Assembly (NCBI GenBank): GCA_035477595.1
Contig: DATIKM010000144.1
Span: 21,675-85,674, forward strand
Source of the DNA: DATIKM01 sp035477595
GTDB taxonomy: Bacteria > Armatimonadota > Chthonomonadetes > Chthonomonadales > CAJBBX01
Length of the DNA: 64,000 nucleotides
Direction of reading: 5' to 3'
The translations under genes and the position numbers were made by a program. Shown piece after piece: positions 1 to 7,571 of the stretch. The notes beneath the pieces are model-generated. The model was not told the origin of the DNA and searched no databases. It worked only from the letters and a program-made list of their open reading frames with translations. How positions within the stretch are numbered: the first letter of the stretch is position 1; each line of letters opens with the position of its first letter.

Positions 1-161
1 TCCAGGGACTCGACTACGATGCCTTGCACGCCGCCCTTCAGCTCCGGCGCCCGGAGTGCTTCCTCGAAGGCCTCGGCGACATCCGGGCGAGGGTGCTGCG
101 CGCGCGCTACAGTGGCGGCGAGGAGCAGCAGGAGCGCCAGGCCCGTCCGGAAGCGTGTCAT
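1..161 (-). CDS. N-terminus of a probable PBP4-type D-alanyl-D-alanine carboxypeptidase (S13 family), cut by window edge
   Basis: Only about 53 codons are present. They begin with a clear Sec signal peptide (MTRFRTGLALLLLLAATVARA, one basic n-region then a leucine-rich core and an A-R-A cleavage box). The mature start carries an LKGGVQGIVVESL stretch, like the opening strand of S13 peptidoglycan DD-carboxypeptidases, where 'vGvvV.sl..G' precedes the catalytic SxxK domain. The catalytic motifs lie outside the window, so the family call is an inference from about 20 residues. The ATG overlaps the stop codon of the upstream uracil-DNA glycosylase gene by one base (TGATG), so it is probably translated by coupling as the third gene of the HIT-UDG operon. 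A different exported protein is possible. Confidence 0.45.
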   Translation of the reverse strand, partial: MTRFRTGLALLLLLAATVARAQHPRPDVAEAFEEALRAPELKGGVQGIVVESL

Positions 162-799
162 CACAGGAGCGTGGCCGGCGGTTCGCGGCGCGCTGCGATC
201 ACCTTAAGGCGCGCTGCGCCGATGTCCTCGACGAGCTGGCCCCGCATCTGTTGGTAGGCTGGCCCGGCCTGTCGAAGCACGAACGCCGGGTGCAGGGCCG
301 CCATGATGTAGCGCGCAAACGGGCTCGTGGTGAACCACTGGCCTCGCTCTTGCAGCATCCGGAAGTTGGGGTGAATCAAAGAGTTTGCGGCGGGGGCGCC
401 CAGGCACACGATGACCAGCGGGCGCAGGATCCCAAGCTGCTGCTCCAGCCAGGTGCGGCAGGCAGCCATCTCGTCGGGTCGCGGCGCGCGATTGCTGCGG
501 CGCTTGCCGTTGACGATGCAGGCCCTGCACTTTACCGTGTTGCAGATGTACACATGGCTCCGCGTCATGCGGTTCTCGCGCAGGCACTCGTCCAGCAGCG
601 CGCCCGCGCGGCCCACGAAGGGACGACCGGTCAGGTCCTCGGTCTCGCCGGGACCCTCGCCCACGAAGACGAGCGGCGCGTCGGGGTTTCCCTCGCCAAA
701 CACCACCTTGGTGCGCGTCTCGGCGAGGCAGCACTGGGTGCACTGGGCCACGCGAGCCCCGAGGTCGGCCAGCGTCTCGGCGTTGGTGAGCTCAGCCAC
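161..799 (-). CDS. Uracil-DNA glycosylase, family 4-like (Fe-S type)
   Basis: This 212-residue protein excises uracil from DNA in base-excision repair. Motif A is GEGPGETED (about residues 47-55), followed by GRPFVGRAGALLD, both typical of family 4/5 UDGs, and the C-terminal motif appears as ALHPAFVLR. Four cysteines fit the 4Fe-4S ligands: C20/C23 in a CxxC and the pair in VKCRAC...EMAAC. The segment between the second pair is longer than usual: the family normally has KCRPPGNR, whereas here about eight extra basic residues (ACIVNGKRRS) are inserted. The start is GTG at 799, lying inside the end of the HIT gene (8-nt overlap), and the gene is followed by a TGATG overlap, so expression is by translational coupling from the HIT promoter. 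Confidence 0.9.
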   Translation of the reverse strand: MAELTNAETLADLGARVAQCTQCCLAETRTKVVFGEGNPDAPLVFVGEGPGETEDLTGRPFVGRAGALLDECLRENRMTRSHVYICNTVKCRACIVNGKRRSNRAPRPDEMAACRTWLEQQLGILRPLVIVCLGAPAANSLIHPNFRMLQERGQWFTTSPFARYIMAALHPAFVLRQAGPAYQQMRGQLVEDIGAARLKVIAARREPPATLL

Positions 800-1274
800 C
801 GAACGCGTCTTTCAGACGGTCGTAGGCCGCATCCATTGCCATAGGGATAACGCGGACCTCGCCGACAACCGTCATGAAGCTCGTATCGCCATTCCACCGC
901 GGAACGACGTGCACGTGCACGTGGCTGTCTATCCCGGCCCCCGCGACGCGGCCCAGATTCATGCCCACGTTGAAGCCGTCGGGACGGAACGCTTTTCGCA
1001 GCGCCGCGACACAGGCCTGGACGTGCTGCATCAGCTCGAGGGACTCGGCGTCGTTCAGGTCGCCGACGGACGCGATGTGGCGGTAAGGAGTGACCATGAG
1101 GTGCCCGTTGCTGTAGGGGTAGGCGTTGAGGAGCACGAACGTGTGCTGGCCGCGGCGCACGATGAACCTCTCTGCGTCGCGCTCCTCCGCCGGGAAGTCG
1201 CAGAAGATGCAGCCGCCGACTGGCGCGGCCGATTCCACGTAGGCGTGCCGCCACGGCGCCCACAGACGGTCCAT
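792..1274 (-). CDS. HIT-family nucleotide hydrolase/phosphorylase
   Basis: This is a 160-residue histidine-triad protein. The signature HVHVHVVP places the triad at H118, H120 and H122, the residues that form the nucleotidyl intermediate. The N-terminus MDRLWAPWRHAY is characteristic of the bacterial Ap4A-phosphorylase/FHIT-like branch, and C22-x2-C25 is the first half of the zinc site seen in that branch. The likely substrate is a dinucleoside polyphosphate or another NMP conjugate, which the sequence cannot decide. The start ATG has a strong GGAGGTGA Shine-Dalgarno 6 nt upstream. It is the first gene of a minus-strand operon with UDG and the PBP4-like gene, and a consensus promoter lies about 50 bp upstream. 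Confidence 0.9.
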   Translation of the reverse strand: MDRLWAPWRHAYVESAAPVGGCIFCDFPAEERDAERFIVRRGQHTFVLLNAYPYSNGHLMVTPYRHIASVGDLNDAESLELMQHVQACVAALRKAFRPDGFNVGMNLGRVAGAGIDSHVHVHVVPRWNGDTSFMTVVGEVRVIPMAMDAAYDRLKDAFGG

Positions 1275-1328
1275 GCGGTGTCACCTCCACCGGGCCGACG
1301 CGGCGAAAGGTTGGCCCGCGTCCCCAGC

Positions 1329-1357
1329 ATTCTACACAGCCGCGCGGGGCGAATCAA
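1329..1357 (-). promoter_or_regulatory. Sigma70-type promoter of the HIT-UDG operon
   Basis: On the minus strand TTGATT (1357-1352) and TAGAAT (1334-1329) are separated by exactly 17 bp, with a TG two bases before the -10. Predicted start of transcription is near 1322, giving a leader of about 48 nt. The -35 box overlaps the stop-codon region of the upstream alpha/beta hydrolase gene. Confidence 0.7.
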
Positions 1358-2289
1358 GCGGCGCCTGGCCGGTGGAGCGCGGCGCTGAAGAAGGCGCGCA
1401 GGCGTGCGGCGTAGGCGTCTCGCTCGCCGCGCGGTATGTCCACATGCGAGGCACGCGGCAAGAGGTGGAGCTGCCTGGGCTCGCCGGCCGCCTCGTAGAG
1501 GAGGAGCGCGTCCGAGCAGGAGACGATGCAGTCTCGGCGCCCGTGGAACAGCAGGACCGGGCGCGGCGCGATCCGAGCGATGGCCGCGACGGGCGCCACC
1601 TGCTCGGGGTCCACAGGAAGCCACCTCCGGCCGATGCGGCGCGCCTGTGATGAGAGGAGCGGGCCCGCCGGACCAAGCAGCAGGCGTCCGCGCTGCTCGA
1701 TGGCGCGGTCCAGCGTGGCGAACGCGCCGTGCGTGGCGACTGCTGCGATGCGCCCATCGTCGGCGGCGGTGAGCAGCGCCACGGCGCCGCCGAGCGAGAC
1801 CCCAAAGACGCCAATCGGGTGGCGCGCGGTCCGTGGCTCGGAACGGAGCCAGTTCACCGCACCTTCCAGGTCTCCGACCTCATCGTGCCCCAAGGTGCAG
1901 AGGCTGCCCGCCGACCGTCCCGCCGCGCGGAAGTCGAGGAGAAGCAGGTCCCATCGGCACGGCCAGAGCATTGCCGCCCACGGCAGCACCAGCCCCCGGT
2001 GGAACGGGTGCCCGTGACACAGGACCACGGCACCCTCGGGCCGGTCGGCCGGGATGCGCCAGCCCGCCAGGCGCGTGCCATCCCGTGACGCGAGTGCGAC
2101 CTCCTCGAAGGGCATGCCGTGCCGTGCTGGAGTGGACAGGATCGGCAGGCGCGGCGGGTGGGTAGAGAAGTACGCGAGTGCCCACGCCGTCGGGCCGAGC
2201 AGGGCTTCGGCGGCGCGCCGGCCAGCGCCCGCCGCCGGCTGCTCGGCAGGTACGGGCTCTGGAATCACGCCACGCTCCTGCGTCGCCAT
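1354..2289 (-). CDS. Alpha/beta-hydrolase fold protein (dienelactone hydrolase/S9-like)
   Basis: This 311-residue serine hydrolase has the catalytic triad visible as S165 in GVSLGG, D253 in HGRRDC and H282 in RASHVD. The oxyanion HG is HGHPFHRG near residue 92. The first 55 residues contain a short hydrophobic stretch (about 28-42) and may anchor the protein in the membrane, as in related YqkD/BAAT-type hydrolases. I chose the ATG at 2289 because it has an AAGGA Shine-Dalgarno about 7 nt upstream; the open frame extends further upstream but that part has no family resemblance. It sits alone between the HIT operon (same strand) and the divergent GH99-like gene. The substrate is unknown, an ester or peptide being most likely. 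Confidence 0.82.
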   Translation of the reverse strand: MATQERGVIPEPVPAEQPAAGAGRRAAEALLGPTAWALAYFSTHPPRLPILSTPARHGMPFEEVALASRDGTRLAGWRIPADRPEGAVVLCHGHPFHRGLVLPWAAMLWPCRWDLLLLDFRAAGRSAGSLCTLGHDEVGDLEGAVNWLRSEPRTARHPIGVFGVSLGGAVALLTAADDGRIAAVATHGAFATLDRAIEQRGRLLLGPAGPLLSSQARRIGRRWLPVDPEQVAPVAAIARIAPRPVLLFHGRRDCIVSCSDALLLYEAAGEPRQLHLLPRASHVDIPRGERDAYAARLRAFFSAALHRPGAA

Positions 2290-2677
2290 GCCCTGTCCTT
2301 GATCGGTGCAGGGATCGCACCGCCGACAGGCGAAACGATCCGCGCCCGCTGCCCTCCCGGGCGTCCGCATGCTGCCAGCGCTCCTGAGCTGTGCTGTCCC
2401 AACGGGTCGGTTGATGAGGCGCTTGGCCCTGGATGTGCTGTAGTGAGGACACCACACATCAAGGACTCCCACGTTCACCAGTGTACATCGGAATGAGGTG
2501 GCCGCGACCACCTTCATCGGGGGCGGCAACACGGTCCGCCGCTGGTGCCGCAGGCACTAACGGTGGGACGGTGCCGCGCTGCTCCACGCCACCACCACCG
2601 CAGCGCCACAGGGCAGACGGTGACCTGCGGTCGAGGTGTTGGCGGCGTCTTGGTCGCCGCGCGCGAGGAGGTGAGCC
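2290..2677. other. Intergenic region between divergent genes
   Basis: These 388 bp separate the minus-strand hydrolase from the plus-strand GH99-like gene. I see no ORF with coding character and no -35/-10 pair with acceptable spacing for either direction. The last 20 bp hold the strong GAGGAGGTGA ribosome-binding site of the downstream gene. Confidence 0.5.
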
Positions 2678-4273
2678 ATGCCCGACCGCCGTGAGTTCCT
2701 CAAGCAGGGGGCAGGCGCCCTGGGTGCGGCGGCCCTGGCCGCAAGGGCAGATGCGCGGCCGACCGCACAGGCGCCCGTACCGCCGAGGCCGGCGCGCGCC
2801 GACATGCTCGTCGGCGCGTGGTACTTCCCCGGGTGGAATGCGGCGGACCAGTGGTACTGCATCGCGGCACATCCGGCCGTTCAGCGCCCACTCCTCGGCT
2901 ACTACGACCAAGACAACCCGCTCGCGGCCGACTGGCATGTTGTCTGGGCGCTCGAGCACGGCGTGTCGTTCTTCGCCTACTGCTACTACACGGAGGGGGG
3001 CACGCAGTGGCTGGAGGGCGCCCTCGACCTGGGCCTCCTGCGCTCGCGCTTCATCGACCGGTTCCGCTTCTGCCTCCTCTGGTGCAACCATGCGCCGGCC
3101 GAGCGCATGACGGCGCGTGAGTTCCGGGAGTTTTCCGACCTCGCCGTACGGAAGTACCTGGCGCATCCCTCCTACCTTCGTGTGAATGGGAAACCGCTAG
3201 TGATGATCCTGGCGGGATACCACTTCGTGCAGACGCTCGGGGTAGAGGGGGCGCGGCAGGCGTTCGCCGGTCTCGACGAGCGGTGCAAGCGGCTGGGACT
3301 GGGCGGGGTGACGCTCATGTTCGCCGAGGGAGGCATCATGAGCGAGCAGGCCGTTCGCGACTCGCTCGCCGCTGGGGCCCACGCCCTCGTTCTCTACAAC
3401 TTCCCCTACGCGGGCACGAAGGTGACGGGGCCGGGGCCCGGAAGCGGCGCCGAGGCCAGCTACGAGCACCTGGTCGAGCAGGGCATCGGCCTGTGGAAGC
3501 ATTGGCGTAGCCTGTCGGGAGGGAGGTTCTGGCCCACCGTGATGACCGGCTGGGACCGCCGACCGTGGACCAAGGACCAGGACCTGATCCGCACGGACAG
3601 CACGCCGGAGCTGTTCGAGCGGTCGCTGCGGGCGGCGCGCGAGCACGTGGACGGCGACCGCGCCGTGATGATCGCGGCGTGGAACGAGTGGGCGGAGGGG
3701 TCAGCCCTCGAGCCCAGCGTCGAGCATCGCTTCGCGTACCTGGACCGTGTGCGGTCGGTTTTCTGCCCGGGAGCGGGCCCGCACACCGACCGTCGGCCGA
3801 CGGAGTCGCAGCGGAGGGCACTCTCCTTCCGGGTCGAGCTTCCGCACATCGAGGCATGGCGGTTCCATCGCACGGCGGACGGCTGGACCCGCACCGGCGC
3901 CGATGAGCTTCGCTTCGATGCTGGAGCGCTGCGCACGGTGTCGCGGAGCGGCGATCCGCAGCTGACGTCACCCGCCAGCTATGTCCCGTGCGCTCGGTAC
4001 CGCGCTGTGCGCCTGCGGATGCGCGCCGCCTGCCCGCCTGGCGGTCCGGAAGCTGCGACAGGCCAGCTCTTCTGGAGCACCGTCGACCACGAGCTGAGCG
4101 AGGGGGCGTCCGTCACATTCCGCGTGCCGCTCGACGGCGAGTGGCACGAGCACACCCTGGACGTCGGATCGCATCCCCGCTGGCACGGCATGCTGCACCG
4201 ATTCCGGCTGGATCCGGCCGACCGCGCGGACGTGGCCATCGACCTCGACGAAGTCGTGCTGGTTCGTCGCTGA
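2678..4273 (+). CDS. Exported GH99-like / WbsX-family protein with C-terminal beta domain
   Basis: The protein has 531 residues. The N-terminus DRREFLKQG followed by an Ala-rich stretch looks like a twin-arginine signal. Residues about 43-360 match the glycosyltransferase WbsX/GH99-like TIM barrel: GAWYFPGW at the start, YYDQDNPLAADWHVVWALEHG, the FFAYCYYTEGG segment and AWNEWAEGSALEPS at the end, the last being the family hallmark that carries catalytic acids. The remaining 170 residues resemble a beta-sandwich add-on. GH99 proper is endo-alpha-mannanase, but most WbsX-type members have no tested activity, so the substrate is unassigned. The ATG has a GAGGAGGTGAGCC ribosome-binding site. A GH36 gene follows after 39 bp, probably in the same transcript. 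Confidence 0.8.
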   Translation: MPDRREFLKQGAGALGAAALAARADARPTAQAPVPPRPARADMLVGAWYFPGWNAADQWYCIAAHPAVQRPLLGYYDQDNPLAADWHVVWALEHGVSFFAYCYYTEGGTQWLEGALDLGLLRSRFIDRFRFCLLWCNHAPAERMTAREFREFSDLAVRKYLAHPSYLRVNGKPLVMILAGYHFVQTLGVEGARQAFAGLDERCKRLGLGGVTLMFAEGGIMSEQAVRDSLAAGAHALVLYNFPYAGTKVTGPGPGSGAEASYEHLVEQGIGLWKHWRSLSGGRFWPTVMTGWDRRPWTKDQDLIRTDSTPELFERSLRAAREHVDGDRAVMIAAWNEWAEGSALEPSVEHRFAYLDRVRSVFCPGAGPHTDRRPTESQRRALSFRVELPHIEAWRFHRTADGWTRTGADELRFDAGALRTVSRSGDPQLTSPASYVPCARYRAVRLRMRAACPPGGPEAATGQLFWSTVDHELSEGASVTFRVPLDGEWHEHTLDVGSHPRWHGMLHRFRLDPADRADVAIDLDEVVLVRR

Positions 4274-4312
4274 CGCGCGCCAGGGCGCTATAGACACGAA
4301 GGGGAGGCAGCG

Positions 4313-6841
4313 ATGTTGCGAACTGGCGTCGCCCTCGCACTGATCGCGATGGAGGCATGCGCTATGGCCAGTCCTGGTGTACGCGCCACGCCCGCGGAGA
4401 TGGAGGAGGCCCGACGCTGGACCGCCGCCAGACTCCTGGGCGAACCAGACGCCCGGCCGCCCCTGGCCGGGTTGACCGTTCTGGCGAACAACGACCCGGT
4501 CCAGCGCAACGCCCGCGCCGGTCGGGCCCTGAACATCGCCGGCAAAGCCTACACGCGCGGGCTCTACTGCCACGCCGTGAGCAAGGTAGTGGTGCGGCTG
4601 CCGGGCGCGGGCTCTGTCTTCCATGCCGTGACAGGGGTGGACTCCAACGAGCAGACCTCGGGCGGCCGCGGCAGCGTCGTCTTCGCGGTGACGGTTGGCG
4701 GTCGGCAGGCCTACCGCGGCAGGCTGATGCGGGAGGGGATGGCGGGCGCGCCCGTCCGCGTGGCGCTGGGTGGCGCGTCCGAGTTCACGCTCGAAGTGGA
4801 GGATGGCGGCGACGGCATCTCGTGCGACCAAGCGAACTGGGCCGACGCGGGTGTCGAGATGGCCGACGGGAGTACCGTGTGGCTCGGCGACCTGCCGATC
4901 GATGGTGGGCGCCCCGGCTACACCCCCGAGCCGCCCTTCTCGTTCATCTACGGCGGACGGCCGTCCGCGGAGCTCCTGCCCGGCTGGCGGGTGGAGCGCT
5001 CGTCCCGCGTGCTCGACGAGCACCGGACGGGCCACCGGGCCACGTACACGGACCCGGAGACCGGTCTCCAGCTCACGTGCGATGCCGTGCAGTACGGCCG
5101 CTTCCCCACGGTTGAGTGGGTGCTGAAATTCCGCAACACGGGTACGCAGCCCACCCCAATCCTGGAGGCCGTGCGAGCAGTAGACACGCGCTTCGAGCGC
5201 GCCTTGGACGGCGAGTTCACGCTGCGGCACTGGACAGGCAGCCCCTGCCTCCCGACCGACTATCACCCGCACGTCACTCCGCTCCCGCCCGGCGCCTCCC
5301 TGCGCATCGCCACGCTGGGCGGCCGGTCGACGAACAGCGACCTGCCGAACTTCAACATCGGCTGGCCGGGCGAGGGCGTGCTGGTGGTGCTCGGCTGGCC
5401 GGGGCAGTGGGACGCGACCTTCGCGCGGGATGGCGCGACCGGCCTGCGCGTGACGGGCGGCCAGGAACGGATCCGCCTCTCGCTGTCGCCGGGCGAGCAG
5501 ATCCGCACGCCGCTGGTCGTGGTGCAGTTCTACAGCGGCGGCCCCGTGCGCGCTCAGAACGTGTGGCGCCGCTGGATGCTCGCCCACAACACGCCGCGCC
5601 CTGGCGGGAAGGAGCCGCCGCCGCAGTTTGTGGCGTGCAGCAGCCACCAGTTCGGTGAGATGATCGACGCCGACAGCGCCTCGCAGAAGCGCTTCATCGA
5701 CCGCTACCTGGAGGAGGGTCTGAAGCTCGACTACTGGTGGATGGACGCGGGCTGGTACCCAAACAACGGAGGCTGGCCGAACACCGGGACGTGGGAGGTC
5801 GATCAGGGGCGCTTCCCGGGCGGCCTGAGGCCTATCACCGACCATGGGCGCGCGAGAGGGGTGCGCAGCATCGTATGGTTCGAGCCGGAGCGCGTGAACC
5901 CCGGCACATGGCTGTACAACGAGCGTCCGCAGTGGCTGCTGGGCGGCGGCCCCGGCGATCGCCTGCTGAACCTTGGCAACCCGGAGGCCCTCGCGTGGCT
6001 AACCGACCACGTGGATGGGCTCATCCGAAGCGAGGGCATCGATCTCTACCGGCACGACTTCAACTTCGACCCGCTGCCCTTCTGGCGTGCGGCCGATGCG
6101 CCGGACCGGCAGGGCATCACGGAGATTCGGTACGTCGAGGGCTTCCTTGCCTACTGGGACGAACTGCGCCGCCGGCACCCGAGCATGCTGATCGACACGT
6201 GCGCCTCAGGCGGACGGCGGAACGACATAGAGACGCTGCGTCGCTCTGTGCCGCTCTTGCGGAGCGACTACATCATCGAGCCGGTGGGTAACCAGAACCA
6301 CACCTACGGCATCTCGTCGTGGATCCCGTACTGGGGCACCGGGTCTGGCGAGATGCGCCCGTATTGGTTCCGGTCCGTCATGGGCGCCAGCTTCAACGCC
6401 TGCTTCGACATGCGCCGGAAGGACCTGCCCTACGACACGGCGCGCAAGCTGTACCGCGAGTGGCGGGCCGTCGCGGACCTGTTCCTGCGGGACTACTACC
6501 CGCTCACGCCCTACGCCACCGGCCAGGAGGTGTGGATGGCGTGGCAGTTCGACGACCCCGAGGGCGGCCGCGGGATGGTGCAGGCGTTCCGGCGCGCCGA
6601 CAGCCCCTACGAGAGCGCGCGCTTTCGCCTGCAGGGGCTCGACCCCGACGCCACGTACGCGGTTACCGATGTCGACCGGCCGCGGGCGGTGCGGCGCGTG
6701 GCGGGCAGCGAGCTGATGGAGCGCGGCCTGTCCGTTGCCATCGCCGATCAGCCGGGCGCCGCGCTGCTCACCTATCGGCGGGTGGGCGGCTCGTCGGCCG
6801 CTGGTCCGCGACTGGGTGCGGAGGCAAGCCCTCGGCCGTAG
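4313..6841 (+). CDS. Secreted GH36-type alpha-galactosidase with N-terminal NPCBM domain
   Basis: The 842-residue protein begins with a short signal peptide. Residues about 38-205 form an NPCBM/NEW2 domain (GKAYTRGLYCHAVSKVVVRL, AVTGVDSN), a galactose-binding module. The remainder is a clan GH-D barrel: YWWMDAGWYP (around 471-480), WFEPERV, LYRHDFNF with the presumed nucleophile D582, and CASGGRRND with the presumed acid/base D638. These residues match the GH36 pattern, so hydrolysis of terminal alpha-galactosides is the best guess, with alpha-N-acetylgalactosaminides as an alternative. The ATG has a GGGGAGG ribosome-binding site. A strong hairpin follows the stop codon. Confidence 0.88.
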   Translation: MLRTGVALALIAMEACAMASPGVRATPAEMEEARRWTAARLLGEPDARPPLAGLTVLANNDPVQRNARAGRALNIAGKAYTRGLYCHAVSKVVVRLPGAGSVFHAVTGVDSNEQTSGGRGSVVFAVTVGGRQAYRGRLMREGMAGAPVRVALGGASEFTLEVEDGGDGISCDQANWADAGVEMADGSTVWLGDLPIDGGRPGYTPEPPFSFIYGGRPSAELLPGWRVERSSRVLDEHRTGHRATYTDPETGLQLTCDAVQYGRFPTVEWVLKFRNTGTQPTPILEAVRAVDTRFERALDGEFTLRHWTGSPCLPTDYHPHVTPLPPGASLRIATLGGRSTNSDLPNFNIGWPGEGVLVVLGWPGQWDATFARDGATGLRVTGGQERIRLSLSPGEQIRTPLVVVQFYSGGPVRAQNVWRRWMLAHNTPRPGGKEPPPQFVACSSHQFGEMIDADSASQKRFIDRYLEEGLKLDYWWMDAGWYPNNGGWPNTGTWEVDQGRFPGGLRPITDHGRARGVRSIVWFEPERVNPGTWLYNERPQWLLGGGPGDRLLNLGNPEALAWLTDHVDGLIRSEGIDLYRHDFNFDPLPFWRAADAPDRQGITEIRYVEGFLAYWDELRRRHPSMLIDTCASGGRRNDIETLRRSVPLLRSDYIIEPVGNQNHTYGISSWIPYWGTGSGEMRPYWFRSVMGASFNACFDMRRKDLPYDTARKLYREWRAVADLFLRDYYPLTPYATGQEVWMAWQFDDPEGGRGMVQAFRRADSPYESARFRLQGLDPDATYAVTDVDRPRAVRRVAGSELMERGLSVAIADQPGAALLTYRRVGGSSAAGPRLGAEASPRP

Positions 6842-6890
6842 CGCGCTCCGCGACAACGGTGTGCGCGATGGTGCGCGTGGCGTTGGGAAG

Positions 6891-6928
6891 GCCGGCCGGG
6901 CGGCGGCTGCTTCCGCCTCCCGGCCGGC
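6891..6928. terminator. Long GC-rich hairpin between converging genes
   Basis: GCCGGCCGGG (6891-6900) pairs perfectly with CCCGGCCGGC (6919-6928) around an 18-nt loop. It lies 50 bp after the GH36 stop and 27 bp beyond the end of the convergent small gene, so it can serve both. There is no T-run on either side, so termination efficiency is uncertain. Confidence 0.5.
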
Positions 6929-6954
6929 ACGGTCGTCGATGAAGCGCGGGTCTG

Positions 6955-7236
6955 CTACCCGCGCGGGGCACTCTCCGTCTGCGCGGACACCGCCGTCAGC
7001 GCGCACTGCGCACCTGCGCCGGACCCCATCGTCCGCATCCGCCGCTCGAGCACGACCACCTCGTACTCACGCGCCAACTCCCCCAAGTCCGCAGGGAACG
7101 GCCCGGCGCCTGTCAGGCGAGGCGAGCTTACGCTGCCCAAGATCGACAGCACCGCCAGCACAGCGGCCAGCAGAGCGGCGATAGACTTAACGGTCCCAAT
7201 GGCGCCGCACGAAGGCTGCTCGGCTTGCCTGGACAT
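6955..7236 (-). CDS. Small hypothetical protein with one membrane segment
   Basis: The 93-residue product is MSRQAEQPSCGAIGTVK, followed by a hydrophobic helix (about residues 18-38, SIAALLAAVLAVLSILGSVSS) and a soluble C-terminal part with LGELAREYEVVVLERRMRT, which could form a short amphipathic helix or coiled coil. I recognise no family. The choice of the ATG at 7236 rests on an AGGAG Shine-Dalgarno 8-9 nt upstream; an upstream extension has no support. It lies downstream of the GH3 gene on the same strand but 335 bp away, so it may have its own promoter. Confidence 0.5.
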   Translation of the reverse strand: MSRQAEQPSCGAIGTVKSIAALLAAVLAVLSILGSVSSPRLTGAGPFPADLGELAREYEVVVLERRMRTMGSGAGAQCALTAVSAQTESAPRG

Positions 7237-7571
7237 GGTCGGGCTCCTATCGGCAACGTGGGGCTGCCCTGACACCGGTCGCACGCGCTGAGCGTGCACA
7301 CCGAAGGCAGATCAGCCGCCGCTGTCCGGTACTTGGCGGGCCGGCCACTTCTAGCCGGGCCGCCCTAAGCGCAGCCCGCCTGCCCACCAGTTCCGTCCCC
7401 TCGGGAGCCTATCCAGACGCCTACCGCCATTGTGGCGCCATCGCGTTGTTCCACTGTATCAGGAACGGTCCGTCCTGCGCAGGTTGCCGGTTTGCGGGCA
7501 GATGCCTGCGACGCCGCATCTCACGCCCCCGCACCTCACGCCCCCGCGGCCTAACGACCCGTGCGCAGGCG
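7237..7571. other. Intergenic region with a near-perfect hairpin and a short tandem repeat
   Basis: This gap follows the GH3 stop codon. At 7335-7364 two 11-nt arms (GGCGGGCCGGC and GCCGGGCCGCC) pair with one central G-G mismatch around an 8-nt loop, a plausible but T-less GH3 terminator. At 7520-7549 a CTCACGCCCCCGC motif occurs twice with a 15-bp period. I see no convincing ORF or promoter. Confidence 0.45.

Noticed and set aside
7520..7549. Short CTCACGCCCCCGC tandem repeat considered as a CRISPR or regulatory repeat
   Set aside because: Only two copies, 15-bp period with no spacers, in a low-complexity C-rich stretch.
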